From Rana temporaria (Eukaryota > Chordata > Amphibia > Anura > Ranidae), in NCBI RefSeq assembly GCF_905171775.1, contig NC_053490.1:157640469-157704468 (forward strand): a stretch of 64,000 nt of DNA, given 5' to 3'. The position numbers and the translations under genes are program-made. Of the stretch, positions 46,371 to 57,867 are shown one piece after another (positions within the stretch are counted from its first letter, which is position 1; each line of letters starts with the position of its first letter). The notes under the pieces are model-generated. The model was not told the DNA's origin and did no database searches. It worked only from the letters and a program-made list of their open reading frames with translations.

Positions 46371-46872
46371 GGCCGGGTACACACGGACAAACATGTATGG
46401 TGAAAGCGGTCCGTCGGACCGTTTTCACCATACATGTCTGCCAGAGGGCTTCTGTACGATGGTTGTACACACCATCGTACAGAAGTCCGCGCGTAAACAA
46501 TACGCGGGGCGTGTCCGCGGTGTCGCCGCGTCGATGACGCGGTGTCGCCGCGACAATGAAGCGGCGACGTGCGCGGCCCGCCTTTAAAATGCTTCCACGC
46601 ATGCGTCGAAGTCATTCGACGCATGCGAGGGACGGCGGGCGCCTGGACATGTACGGTAGGTCTGTACTGACGACCGTACATGTCCGAGCGGGCTGAATTC
46701 CAGCGGGCTGTTTTAAAACAAGTCCAGGAATATTTGTCTGCTGGGAAAAGGCCCGGCGGGCAAATGTTTGCTGGAATTCGGCCCGCTCGCGCCCACACAC
46801 GACCAAACATGTCTGCTGAAACTGGCCTGCGGGCCAGTTTCAGCAGACATGTTTGCTCGTGAGTATGGGGCC
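46371..46872. mobile_element. TTA-flanked MITE with internal palindromes, 502 bp
   Basis: Ends GGCCGGGTACACACG / CGTGAGTATGGGGCC, TTA at 46368-46370 and 46873-46875. Internal palindromes include GGTGAAAGCGGTCC/GGACCGTTTTCACC and GAAACTGGCC/GGCCAGTTTC. It sits inside the Penelope-like insertion, so it is younger. Confidence 0.82.
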
Positions 46873-47045
46873 TTAAGGTAACCATTTTTTGATACTTAAT
46901 CTGTTCAAAACAATACTAAATACCAAATACCAATACTATCAGATTAGCAGCACTATTTTTATGTATTCTTATTCACTATATCACTATTGTTTCAGCATTT
47001 ACATTCATTCACTCTAATCCCCTAACTTTAATATTTTAGCACATC

Positions 47046-47501
47046 TTAAAGGGTTACTAAAGGAAAAAAAAATGTTTTGCTGAAATGACTGTTTACAGGG
47101 TATAGAGACATAAAAGTTAACCGATTCCTTTTAAAAATTGATTAAATTCAATCATATAATGGGCCTCTAGTTTTACTTTCGGTTTTAAACTGGTTTCATG
47201 TTTCTGTGAAGTAAAGAGACCCACAGAACAAAAACAAACAAATCCAGGGCAGTGTTTTGTTTTTAAAATGAATCCGATTGGTTCTGTTAAGTTTTAGACA
47301 CACAGTAATGACAGCTTAGACCACGTGAAAAGCTCCCAGTACTGTGGTTATAAGGAAACAGACAACCAGGAAGTGTGGAGATCACAGCAGAATTACAGCT
47401 ACTTCAAAGCAAAAACGAACAATAAGGACATGAAACCAGTACTGCAGTAAGGTAAAGGAAGCTATTCAGCTAAAAAAAAAAATCCTTTAGTGACCCTTTA
47501 A
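47046..47501. mobile_element. TTAA-flanked MITE, uninterrupted copy of the 10570 family
   Basis: Starts TTAAAGGGTTACTAAAGGA and ends TCCTTTAGTGACCCTTTAA, a clean inverted pair with TTAA at both borders. It serves as the empty-site reference for 10570-11284. Confidence 0.9.
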
Positions 47502-48309
47502 CCCCTTCCATTCACAGTACACATTATTTGTGTCACAATACATACACACACGATTTGGTTTAATCAATCAACTCTTACACTTGCCCTACACTTGTAACTT
47601 ATAATTTATCACATGATTCTTCACATGTAATTTAATCTTCACACTATTCATGATTATTGTCTTCATCCCAGCAGTATACTGCTATTACTCACATATATTA
47701 CTATTCTCCAAGCATTTAATGAATTACTGAGAATATACTTCCATGCTATTTTAATTTATTTTATATTATTTTAATTCATTACATATTCCCATAGCCATTA
47801 TTTATGTATTTAACCCCTATTAAGAGAAAACATGAAACTTAGATGGGTGGTGTGCTATGTTTTACTGTAGGGATCTGTATGTCAGCTCACCGAATGATAA
47901 CATTGCATATTGCATTAAAATAAAAATGCCAATATGTAATTATAATGTTTTAAAAATGTTTTGCTGCAGATACTTGGCCCTCCCCCTGCCTGCCATTTTT
48001 CAGGGATTTGACTTTTGCCTGGTGATTCCCTGCAAGTCACATGTGAGTGCTCTGCTCTTTGTAGGGGGGGGGGGGGGGGGCTCCCTGTTTTTGGAGCGTG
48101 GAGTGGTTGGGAATACCTACCTGGGATCTCTTGGGGTTCCCTCTCTCTGATGGAAGAGTTCGATTCAGATTTCCTTACATCCATACATACTAATTTGGTA
48201 ATTGTATATTCAAAAAAATCTTTGTTTACTTGTTTTTTGTCCTCCTCATACACATGGGGAGGAGAAACTGTAAAAACATTTGAACACTAATTATGTAAAT
48301 TTTTCCCTA

Positions 48310-48367
48310 GTAACAATACCTCTGAAGAAGACCCGTTTAAGGGTTGAAACACGTTAGCAATTGCTAC
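48310..48367 (+). ncRNA. Degenerate type I hammerhead-like ribozyme motif in the Penelope-like element
   Basis: Core CTGAAGA (48322-48328), stem II ACCC/GGGT, then GAA and ACACGT followed by T at the cleavage position (48355). The sequence after it (48356-48367) pairs with 48310-48321 at 9 of 12 positions to form stem I. The stem III palindrome ACGCGT seen at 53433 reads ACACGT here. Activity is doubtful. Prediction by eye only. Confidence 0.55.
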
Positions 48368-48648
48368 ATGCTAGTAATAATATATGCTAAGCTGTATGAC
48401 AATTTGTTGTGTTCTGTGATCTTTATGTATGGAAATTTTAAGATTTTGTAATTTTACAACTCATATCTTAACTCATTGAATATTTCCTACTTGTTGTTTT
48501 TACAATAAAATTCCCTTTCTTATACATTGTCCTTTCAATTCAATTCATTAATTGAGCTGCCGAAAAATCCCACTGGGGGTAAATTCCCTTATTATTCACT
48601 CTTGGGGTGAGCAGCATAGTCTCTCTGCAGTGGTGTCTTTTTCCTTTA

Positions 48649-49475
48649 ATATAAATGGGTGCGAGCCGTGCACACGGCATTACAGCGGGAGGAAGCGACG
48701 TGTCAACATCAAAGAAGAGATGCAGAAAGCGACAGAAGCTTAAGAGGGGGCCGCTGTAAAAGAGCTAAAGAAGAAAGCCCCCCCCCCCCCCCAGCAGAAG
48801 AGAACCAGACGGTGGTGCAGAAGACGTTGAAGAAACCCAGGAGGGGGCCGCTGTAAAAGAGTTAATGAAGAAAGTGCCCCCAGCGGAAGAGAACCAGATG
48901 GCGGTGAAGACCGGGACCCCCGCAGAAGACATCAAAGAAGCCCCCCCTCATAAAAGAGCTAAAGAAGAGAGGGGGGCCCCAGAGCTGACTAATAAATTAC
49001 TTTAAAAACCCTGTGTAGTGTGTTTTTTTACATTTTTTTCCCACCAGGTGAATAGGTAGGGGTACGATGTACCCCATACTCATTCACCTAGGGTGGGGGG
49101 GCCAGGATCTGGGGGCACCCTTATTAAAGGGGGCTCCCAGATTCCAATTAGCTCCCCTCCCGCATACCCCGACAACCAACGGCCAGGGTTGTCGGGAAGA
49201 GGGCCTGTCCTCATCAACATGGGGACAGGTGCTTTGGAATGGGGGAGCCACAGGGCTCGCTCATCCCCACCCCCTTTCCTGACCGGCCAGGCTGCTGCTC
49301 AGATACGGGTCTGGTATGGAATTTGGGGGAACCCCACGCCGTTTTTTCGGCGTATGGTGTTCCCCTTAAAATCCATAGCAGACTCAAGGGCCTGGTATGC
49401 TCCTGTAGGGGGAACCATGCCAGTTTTTTATTTGAAATTTGGCGTGGAGTTTCCCCTCAAGATTCATACCAAACG
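48649..49475 (+). repeat. Family A hairpin-string repeat, copy 3 body
   Basis: Carries the GAAGA-rich block (to about 48990), the GGGGTAC/GTACCCC hairpin, the CCCGACAACC hairpin and the T-loop hairpin (about 49326-49365, with CACGCCG / CGGCGT at its apex). It differs in stem sequence from copy 1 while keeping pairing. It ends near AAGATTCATACC. Confidence 0.8.
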
Positions 49476-49699
49476 CAGCTGACAGTGCACTGCGATTACC
49501 TGCGGTTATGTGCCGATAGCTGCGGGATTTCGCAGCTGGACGCATTGAGATCTATTTTTTCTTTCCGCACAAAACCGTGGGTAACAAAACCACACGTAAC
49601 CGTAGTGTGTGAATGATGTCATAGGAAAGCATTGTGTGCTTCTAGCTGTGGTAAAATACGCAGCTAAAAGCACCATTCTATCCGGCCGTGTGAAAGGGG
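49476..49699. repeat. Truncated TTA-type MITE (GTGTGAAAGGGGCC end)
   Basis: The right end GTGTGAAAGGGGCC followed by TAA matches the terminal repeat of 5366-5722. The left end is missing at the junction with family A. Confidence 0.6.
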
Positions 49700-50640
49700 C
49701 CTAAGAACTGATCGACAGCTGGTTTTCCAGCAGGACCCTACAACATTACAACAAAAAGGAGTACATATGGATCAAAATTTGTCAAGTTTGTGCTGAAATT
49801 TGATATATGTATATCCAGGTTAGTTTCAGGTCCCTGATACCAATAAAATATGTCTGGAGCACAGCTGGCGTCATGCAAAGAGTAAGCAGCTCCTGCCGGC
49901 TTTTGGGTTGCTGGCTGTGACTGCCATGGTCCAGCACTAGTTGTAATATTCCTATCTCTCCACCGGGGCTCCTGTAATATTCCCATCTCTCCACTGGGGC
50001 TCCTGTAATATTCCCATCTCTCCACCGGGGCTCCCACAGCTCCACCAACTCTGGCACAGGGTGATGACGTCACAGCGACCTCACCTGGCTCCTCCTCGTA
50101 TCCTCATTTAAGCAGCCGATGCCTATTGCTTGATGTTCGTGCTAGGAACCTGATGCCAGGCAAATGTCTCCAGTAGCTGACGGCTGCCTTCCTTCACTAT
50201 TGGGTCGGATAGAGCCCCGACTTCGATCTCCCTATTAGGCCGGACAGAGCCCCAACCGCCTTCTCCTTTTTGGGCCGGACAGAGCCCCTCCAACTACCAA
50301 CTATTGGGCCGGATAGAGCCCCTCCAACTTCCAGCTTTTGGGCCGGACAGAGCCCCTTCTATGCTGGTAGTCAGAGGCTCCCCAACTTCTATCCCCAGTC
50401 AGCCTACTCTACAGGCAGAATCTCTTACCTACACCACTACTCCAAGCTGACCAGTATATCTCTCCATAAGCCACTGGGTGGCACTAACAACAGAAGACCA
50501 CTCACCATAAGTATCCCTACGTTCACGATAATCTTTATTCCTGTGTACTGCTACTATACTTAAGTTAACCCTGATGCTCCATATTGTGGCTGTGTATTAC
50601 CAAACTAAATAAAACCACTTACATTCCCAAATCATCTGAG
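49700..50640. other. Unclassified segment with two tandem-repeat blocks
   Basis: A 31-base unit (TGTAATATTCCCATCTCTCC) is repeated about three times at 49940-50035. A unit of about 35 bases with GGGCCGGACAGAGCCCC is repeated five times at 50199-50358. AATAAA occurs near 50609. It may be an LTR remnant, but the ends are not identifiable. Confidence 0.55.
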
Positions 50641-52734
50641 TCTTCCTACCTGATCTCTGCCAAATTAAAGTTAACTGTTAAGAATACCATATCCATAGAC
50701 TTCCAAAGCTGTGATCCTCACCACCCATTATAGTAACTCTGCCTGAAGCATTACACTAGTTATAGTACACAGCATGAGATTTGCTGACTGGAGATCTCTA
50801 GTTCTGACTCAGCGGGACTGTGTAGGAGCTCTACAGAGCGACCAGCGCTTACAGGAGTGCATGTCAGGATTCACAGGATTGGTCATAATTTTTCTCTTTC
50901 ATATACACCACTTATCATACTAAAGTACTTTTTTGTAGTCCAGGGCTCCCTGGGACGAAACATCTGATGCAAGCAGAAGTGATCTGTATGCTTTTTGCTG
51001 TGCAAAATAGATTTAACCATTTCAATGCCATTATATTTGGAATCTGTTGTCAATGGTGGCAAAAAAAGTTAAAGCACACTTATGAGTACCCTAAGAGGAC
51101 TTCTAGGGACTCCAGCAATGCAAGCAACAAGTGGTACCCACATACACATTTAGTTGGTCCATTCTGTAGTTTGAAAATCAAAAAAAGCATACTTATAAGT
51201 TTTAAATAAATGTAAAGGTTTTAATCCTATTGGTGATACACCAAACAGAAACAGGAAGTTACACAATACAGATTTGGGAAGCATGGACACCCATTCTGCA
51301 TTTTAGGAGCTCTCTGGAATCTGGTTGCAGAGGATTACGGTATATATAATTTAAATTACAGTTAATTGATTTAAATGTATGACTTTAGAACAGCTGCAGT
51401 GTTTCTTTGCCATCACAGCAGCTCACTAATATCATATGTTGGACCAGTTTATGTACTGTATGTATGTATGTATGTATGTATGTATGCATGCATGTATGTA
51501 TGTATGTGTATTTATGGATAGAACTGTTTGTTTTAAAAAAATAAATTGAGGGAAAAAAAAGGAGTAAACACATTAACGTCACCTACAGCCCTATGACCTG
51601 GTATACAAGGTTTCAGATATATCCAATAGGTCAAATACCACATTAATTTACAAACAATACTTTCAGGTCAATCTTTTTTGAAAAAAAAAAAAAAAAAAAA
51701 AAAAACACATTACCTGAACAAAAATAAATGAATAAAAATGCTGTGCCATTGTGTTTGTGGTTCAACAATACAGGCTGAACATCAAATAAACACAAATAAC
51801 AAGAGATCAAAGCAAAAGAGCAACTTAATTATGCTAATCAGTTTCAGATATTGGTGTCATTTTCATGTTATCCCCACATCCATCCACATAAGGTTATGTA
51901 AATGTTGCTACGTAGAGACAGTTTAGCCTTTCTATCTGGATTAAAATCTTTAGTCACAATACAAGGAACCTATAAACAATCATTGGCAGCAATTTCCTCC
52001 TGAACAGTACATTAAAGTAAATAAGACAATCATTTCCAAGTCATGTTGTTAACAATAATGCTTTCAACAAATTATGTCTTTTATGTGTTGTAGTCTAAAT
52101 GTAGTCATGTTCCCTTTTATAATCTTATGTTTATTTGTTATCAATAAATAACCATTATGTGTTCCCATTATTCCATACAACTTGTATTCAAAGACTACAG
52201 GGAAAACAAATAAACCCAAAGCCGCATAAGCATAAAATCACCAACTTGTAAAAGTGGCGCCCCCAACGACTTTAGCTCTACCTGTAACTATTTTCCTCCC
52301 AAGACATTAAGCAATCTTATAACCACTTGAAGATATTCTTTCTGCAATAAAGCTTTGCTAATCGATACACAGTTTGCACCTAACAGGCCTGTGCTTGAAA
52401 ACAATACTATACTAAATACTACCATATTGTTTGCTTCTTCTACATTGTTCTTTACCCATTTCAGCTCCCATACTTGTATACCCTTTGGACCACAGCAATT
52501 CTTACATTTCTCCTATTGAATAATTTGGCAATAACTTTGACATTACGTAACGTGGTTATAAAACTTTTTTTTTTTTTTTTTATCCTATGCATTCCTTGCA
52601 ATAATGTCAAGTCATAATTTTCTAGCTATCACTCTAGCCCTACCCTTTCACGGAACCACCTGCAAAGTAGGTGGGGCTCTTGGGCCTTTCTGGAATGTGT
52701 CCTATGAATGCACACATTAAGAAGCTGAAGGAGT
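50641..52734. other. Unassigned DNA with simple repeats
   Basis: (ATGT)n microsatellite at 51458-51508, poly(A) at 51678-51705, poly(T) at 52567-52580. No gene recognised. Confidence 0.5.
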
Positions 52735-53319
52735 TGGGGGGCGTGGCCTGGCTAGCGATGGAGTAAGACGCGGGTAGGAAGAGCTGCTCTTGCTGAAACT
52801 CCTGTCTACCAGCCTGTACGACTATCTGGGTTTAATCTTACCCACAAACCTGCCTGAAGACTCCGGGACCGGAGTGGAACACTTCGCCACCGAAAAAATC
52901 GCCCGCTGCGGCGGAAAAGCTGGCCAAGTATCGGCACAAGGGGGACGAGGAGCAGGCCAAAGATGGCGCTGATGATAAACCGGGGGAGGAGCGCCATGCT
53001 GCGGAGACGGCAAAGGTGTTGGAGGCTATAGCTGCACTCCAGGGCACCCTGACGGCGAAAATAGATGAGGTGAAGATAGACATATCACTCATGCGACAGG
53101 ACCTGTCTACAGTGCGGGACAGGGTTACTGAGACGGAGACCCGTATCAGCGCCGCGGAGGACATATTGCACCCTTTACAGCATGCCACCGAGGACATGCA
53201 GCGCCAAATTCACCAGCTACACTCCCACCAGGACGAATTGGAGAACAGGTTTCGCCGCTGTAACCTACGGTTTATAGGATTGCCGGAGCGGGCAGAGGGC
53301 AGAGACCTGGCTGAATTCC
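52735..53319 (+). pseudogene. L1-type ORF1 fragment with 5' end
   Basis: GGGGGCGTGGCCTGGC at the left is a usual L1 5' start. Codons from about 52890 read EAIAALQGTLTAKIDEVKID, then a heptad-rich coiled coil with ETETRISAAEDIL, and ENRFRRCNLRFIGLPE at the start of the RNA-recognition domain, where the sequence breaks off at about 53319. ORF1 proteins trimerise and bind L1 RNA. The fragment lacks the rest of the RNA-binding region, and its first ATG and frame are uncertain because of a frame change near 52920. Confidence 0.85.
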
Positions 53320-53640
53320 TTCCTCCTTATAAACACGTATGGGCAAGAGGCATTTTCGGTCATGTTTGCAGTGGAGAAGACGCTGAAGGAGTTAGCACTG
53401 CTAGGCTCTGAGGAAGAAGGTTTCCCTTTGAAACGCGTCAGCCAGCAGTGGGGTCCTCATGTCCTCTCCTTCACCACCTGGAGACTGTTGAACCTAGACC
53501 GATTTCCAACACTTGAAGGCTTTCACGTTGTGTTTTTTCTTCGACATGCTTGTGAGTAGTTTTTAATCGGTTCTTTTAATAAATTTATCAAAGGATAATG
53601 CACAAGGCTGATGCGCCCTCTTTTCTTTATTCCTTTTCTT
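53320..53640 (+). repeat. Penelope-type 3' fragment carrying a hammerhead motif
   Basis: Sequence between two L1 pieces. The hammerhead-like motif (53396-53450) resembles the one at the 3' end of the Penelope-like insertion. Borders are not certain, and assignment to Penelope-like elements is inferred from that similarity. Confidence 0.5.
53396..53450 (+). ncRNA. Type I hammerhead ribozyme candidate (minimal stem III)
   Basis: Stem I: 53396-53407 (CACTGCTAGGCT) pairs with 53440-53450 (AGCCAGCAGTG) for 11 bp with one bulged A. Core CTGAGGA at 53408-53414. Stem II AAGG/CCTT with a TTTC loop. Then GAA (53430-53432), the palindromic ACGCGT (53433-53438) and C at 53439 as the expected cleavage base. 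A self-complementary three-pair stem III is the form described for dimer-acting hammerheads in Penelope-like elements and some satellites. One unpaired A beside stem II is atypical and is shared with the motif at 48310. Confidence 0.72.
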
Positions 53641-53689
53641 GAGTTTATTTAGGCGTTATGGCCATTTAAAGCCTTTTATGAAAGACCTT

Positions 53690-54045
53690 AAATGGCCATA
53701 TTAATGGCCAAGAATTGCACAATATGCAATTTTGTGAGAGAATTCTTCTGCATGTTTATCAAAAATATTTCTGTCTACCTCTCCTGCAAGCTTGAGAGAC
53801 TGCATAGTACAGACACATTTCTCCATATTTTCTGGTGGACCTGCCATGATCCAAAATTCTGGGACACAGCTAGGGCTCAACGTCTACTAAATAATGAAAA
53901 CAAGCCTCCTAACCATCGATCCTTCATCGTCGCTGCCAGAAAAACTGTAAGCTGTAGTCTAGAAAATAAGAATCCTCCGGACCCTACAACTTTCCTGAAT
54001 AGTCTAAACACACAACCACAGTTAAAACTACGGTCTGACTGGTGA
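53690..54045 (+). pseudogene. L1-type ORF2 C-terminal fragment
   Basis: A 117-codon frame reads TDTFLHIFWWTCHDPKFWDT and later FIVAARKTVS, matching the cysteine-rich and last segments of L1 ORF2. Just upstream (53657-53700) an inverted pair ATGGCCATTTAA / TTAAATGGCCAT marks a rearranged junction. Probably a remnant of the element whose ORF1 lies at 52735, but this is not provable here. Confidence 0.7.
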
Positions 54046-54990
54046 CCACAAGGTCACCAGTCATCACTATGACCGTGGGAGGCCTGGGCGTGACTATATG
54101 ACTTCACGCCCGTGTACCCAGAAGTAAACAAAGCCGCAATCGCGGCTGTCGGCATGAGATTGGTGAATTTGTTTTCACGATCTAATGCTTGTAAGCCTGT
54201 AGGAGAGATGTGGGGTCTTATTGACCCCACATCTCTCCATAAAGAGGACCTGTCACAGTGATTCCTATTACAAGGGATGTTTACATTCCTTGTAATAAGA
54301 ATAAAAGCGATCAAAAAATGTTTTTTTTTTTTTTAAAGTGTAAAAATAAAAATACAATATAAATATTTTTTTTTCTTTAAAACGCCCCCGTCCCCGGTAG
54401 CTCACGTTCAGAAGCGAACATGCATGTAAGTCCCGCCCACATATGTAAATGCCGTTCAAACCCCACACGTGAGGTATCGTCGCGTGCGTTAGAGCATGTG
54501 TAATAATTCTAGCACTAGACCACCTCTGTAACTCGAAAATAGTAACCTGTAAAAAAAATTAAAGCGTCGCCTATGGAGATTTTTAAGTACCAAAGTTTGG
54601 CGCCATTCCATGAGTATGCGCAATTTTAAAGCGCGACATGTTAGGTATCTATTTACTCAGTGTAACATCATCTTTCACATATTACAAAAAAATTGGGAAA
54701 ATTGGGCTAACTTTACTGTTTTGTTATTTTTTAATTCATGAAACCGTTTTTTTCCCAAAAAAAGGCATTTGAAAGATGATTGCGCAAATACCGTGCGAGA
54801 AAAAAGTTGCAATGACCGCCATTTTATTCCCTAGGGTGTCTGCTAAAATATATATATATATATATATATATAATGTTTGGGGGTTCTGATTAATTTTCTA
54901 GCAAAAAAATTGTGATTTTTACATGAAGGAGAAAAGGGTGACCCGTTCAGATCATGGATCGGTGACGATCCGTTGCACCACTAGTTATAA
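54046..54990. repeat. Unclassified repeat with perfect hairpins
   Basis: GGAGAGATGTGGGGTC pairs exactly with 54223-54238 (stem 54202-54217, loop TTATT). A second hairpin ATTACAAGG/CCTTGTAAT follows at about 54268-54297. A (TA)n run lies at 54847-54873. The layout suggests a non-autonomous transposon, but its ends were not found. Confidence 0.55.
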
Positions 54991-55346
54991 CAAAGTAAAA
55001 GGGAATTTTCTCCAGCGTTTTTTGTTAAATAGTTATCTTTTGAGGTCCTGAAGATAAGAGGATCCTTTTAATTGCATTTCGGTGGTATCGAGTGACTCTG
55101 TTTTCTAAAGAACAGTCTATATTACAGTAACAAACTAGGGCTCATCCACATGTTGAAAAAAAAAATTCAACTTTTTACCAGAAAACTTTTTTTCCCCATG
55201 CATCTGAATGCAAATGTATAGTTTTCTACACTGCAAAAAACGCAGTATAAACACTGACCAGCACACTCCATATTCTTATCCAGGAATTCAGTCTGTTAGG
55301 GTTTAGAAAAAAACAAGTAATATTTAATTTGTTTTATCAACAAAAT
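54991..55346. other. Unassigned DNA
   Basis: AT-rich, with a possible partial MITE end (CTAGGGCTCATCCACATG at 55136-55153). No gene. Confidence 0.4.
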
Positions 55347-55680
55347 TTAAAGCGGAACTTCACCCTAAAAGGGAACACTTTGCTTTATGTCCTCCCCTCC
55401 TTCTTTTGTAACTTTTTGTTTTCTCAGGGACCCACTCCCGCCCCCACCCCCCCCCCCCCAACCTTCTGGGACATGACAAAGGTCCCAGGAAACTGTGGGA
55501 TCATTCACACAGAACAGCTTGCGCATGTGCAGTGGGAAGCTAGCTGTGAAGCTTCAAGGAGTCACAGCCGGCTTCCAACAGTAAACATGTTGGCACTGGG
55601 GGTTTGAAGACCGGTGAAGAACAGGCCCAGGTGAGCGCTAGATCTCTCTGGACTACGTTTCCTTTTAGTAAAAGTCAGCA
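55347..55680. mobile_element. TTAA-type MITE, TTAAAGCGGAACTTCACC end, right end decayed
   Basis: The left end resembles 11335 (TTAAAGCGGGGGTTCACC). TTTCCTTTTAGTAAAAG near 55675 may be the eroded right side. A C15-like tract lies at 55446-55460. Confidence 0.55.
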
Positions 55681-56426
55681 GCTACAGTATTTGCTGTAAC
55701 TCTGAACCCTTATCAGTTAGCACTGTTTCCTACTCTCTCCTATCTCCGTGGGCAAGCAAACACCTTCCCTGGTCATGGAAAAAGAGAGGGAGGTGTTGAA
55801 AAATCCTAAAAGTGTTAAGTAGCCCTAACACACTACCTGTCCTAGAATGACTGCAGTTTAAGTTTGTTGTCACCCTGCAATCGGGAGGTAATAGCATAAT
55901 TACCAGTTAAAAAAAAGAGAGACCATGTGAAAAAAATGCAGCCACCATATCTAAGGACATGTAAGTTGCAACACTATCCTTTTTTGTTCTTGGGTTTAGA
56001 TACGGTTTAAGAGTAAAGTCAACAGTATGAAACTGTTAGACAGCTGCAAATACTCTTGAAGAGCAGTAAGCAAACCTGCACAGCCATCCCCAGTCAAATA
56101 TTAAGTGTACAGCTGTAGGCACAATGTTAATCAGAACGCTTGATAATCTGACTTGTTTCCACAGGGAATTTCAATGGATTCATTCAGTTCAAAATGACAC
56201 GTATTAATGTCAAGCAGCATGATCTGAAATGAGCAATTAGGATAACAAGCTCTGACACAACAGCAATGGAAGACAATACCACAACAATAAACAGGAGGGA
56301 TCTTCTGGAACCACACATAGCTTACATTAGAAAATAAATAAAATAAAATAATTAACAAATACAGAACATCTTCATGCTTTACAAAGCAGCCGTTTTTGAT
56401 TATTATTTAGTAGCCAGACAATAATA
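55681..56426. other. Unassigned DNA
   Basis: No gene or bordered element recognised. Confidence 0.4.
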
Positions 56427-57796
56427 CACTGTTCAAAACACTTTGAAAACACATCAGATCTCAATGGGGAAAAATATCATGCTGGATATCTATACTGATC
56501 TGGACTGGGTAATGTGTTAGGAACGAAAGAATATAACATTGTTTGATGGAAATGAAAATGATCAACCTACAGAGGGCTAAGTTTCAAAGACACCCTGGAA
56601 ATCAAAGTGAAAAGAATGATGCAGGAAGCTAGTCCATTTTGCTGAAATTTAATTGCAACTTAAAATAGCACTCAATCGTTTGTATGGCCCCCATGTGCTT
56701 GTATGCATGCCTGACAATGCCAGGGCATTCTCCTAATGAAACTAATGGTGTCCTTGGGTATTTCCTCCCAGATCTGATCCAGGGCATCACTGAGCTCCTG
56801 AACAGACGGAGGTGCAACCTGGTGGCGTTGGATGGACAGACACATAATGTTCCAGAGGTGTTTTATTAGATTTAGGTCAGACGAGCGTGGGGGCCATTCA
56901 ATGGTATAATTTCCCTTCATGCTCCAGGAACTGGCTGCATACTGTCGTCACATAAGGCCAGGTATTGTCGTGCACCAGGATCCACTGCACCAGCGTAGGG
57001 TCTGACAATGGGTCCAAGGATTTCATCCTAATACCCAATAGCAGTCAGGGTGCCATTATCTAGCCTGTAGAAGTCTGTGTGTCTCTCCATGGATATGCCT
57101 ACCCAGACCATCACTGACCCACCACCAAACCATTCATGCTGAACGATGTTACAGGCAGCATAACGTTCTCCACGGCTTCTCTAGACCCTTTCAGGTCTGT
57201 CACGTTCTCAGGGTAAACCTGCTCTCATCTGTGGCGGACCTGCCAGATCTGGTGTTCATCAATGGCCAATGCAAATCGAGCTCTATGGTGTCGGAACAGT
57301 GAGTACAGGGCCCACTAGAGGACACCACCCTCATGAAGTCTGTTTCTGATTGTTTGGTCAGAGACAATCACACCAGTGGCCTGCTGAAGGTAATATTTTA
57401 GGGCTCTGGCAGTGCTCATCCTGTTCCTTCTTGCACAAAGGAGAAGATACTGGTCCTGCTGATGGGTTACGGACCTTTGATGGCCCTGTCCAGATCTCTT
57501 AGTGTAACTGCCTGTCTCCTGGAATCTCTTTCATGCCTTTGAGACTGTGCTGGGAGACACAGCAAACATTCTGGCAAAGGCATGTATTGATGTATAAGTT
57601 TTAATATCTCGTGCTTATGTGGTGAAGATTTAATGAATATGAAAAACTAGGGGTGGGAAAAATAAAAATAATGTGTAGATGTTGTAATTCTAAAATCTAA
57701 ATACTAAATTCAACATACATATACAAAAACAGAAGTATGCAATCCTTGTAAATTAGAAAAACTCCCATAATGATAAAGTCCACATCAAATGAACTG

Positions 57797-57800
<4 letters not shown>

Positions 57801-57863
<63 letters not shown>
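57801..57863. repeat. (TA)n microsatellite
   Basis: Uninterrupted alternating AT run of about 63 bases. Confidence 0.95.

Positions 57864-57865
<2 letters not shown>

Positions 57866-57867
<2 letters not shown>

Larger units (their letters stand above)
43738..48648 (+). mobile_element. Penelope-like element insertion, 4.9 kb with nested MITEs
   Basis: The insertion splits family A copy 3 and is flanked by the 14-base duplication ATATAAATGGGTGC (43724-43737, 48649-48662). Its 5' part encodes a reverse transcriptase and GIY-YIG endonuclease (43762-45185). A long 3' region follows and holds a hammerhead-like motif near the end (48310-48367) and two later MITEs (46371-46872, 47046-47501). The 5' truncation and variable-length duplication are usual for Penelope-like elements. 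That the whole 3' region belongs to this one element is inferred from the flanking duplication. Confidence 0.8.

Noticed and set aside
46325..46885. 186-codon arginine-rich minus-strand frame
   Set aside because: Falls almost exactly on the MITE 46371-46872 and mirrors its palindromes.
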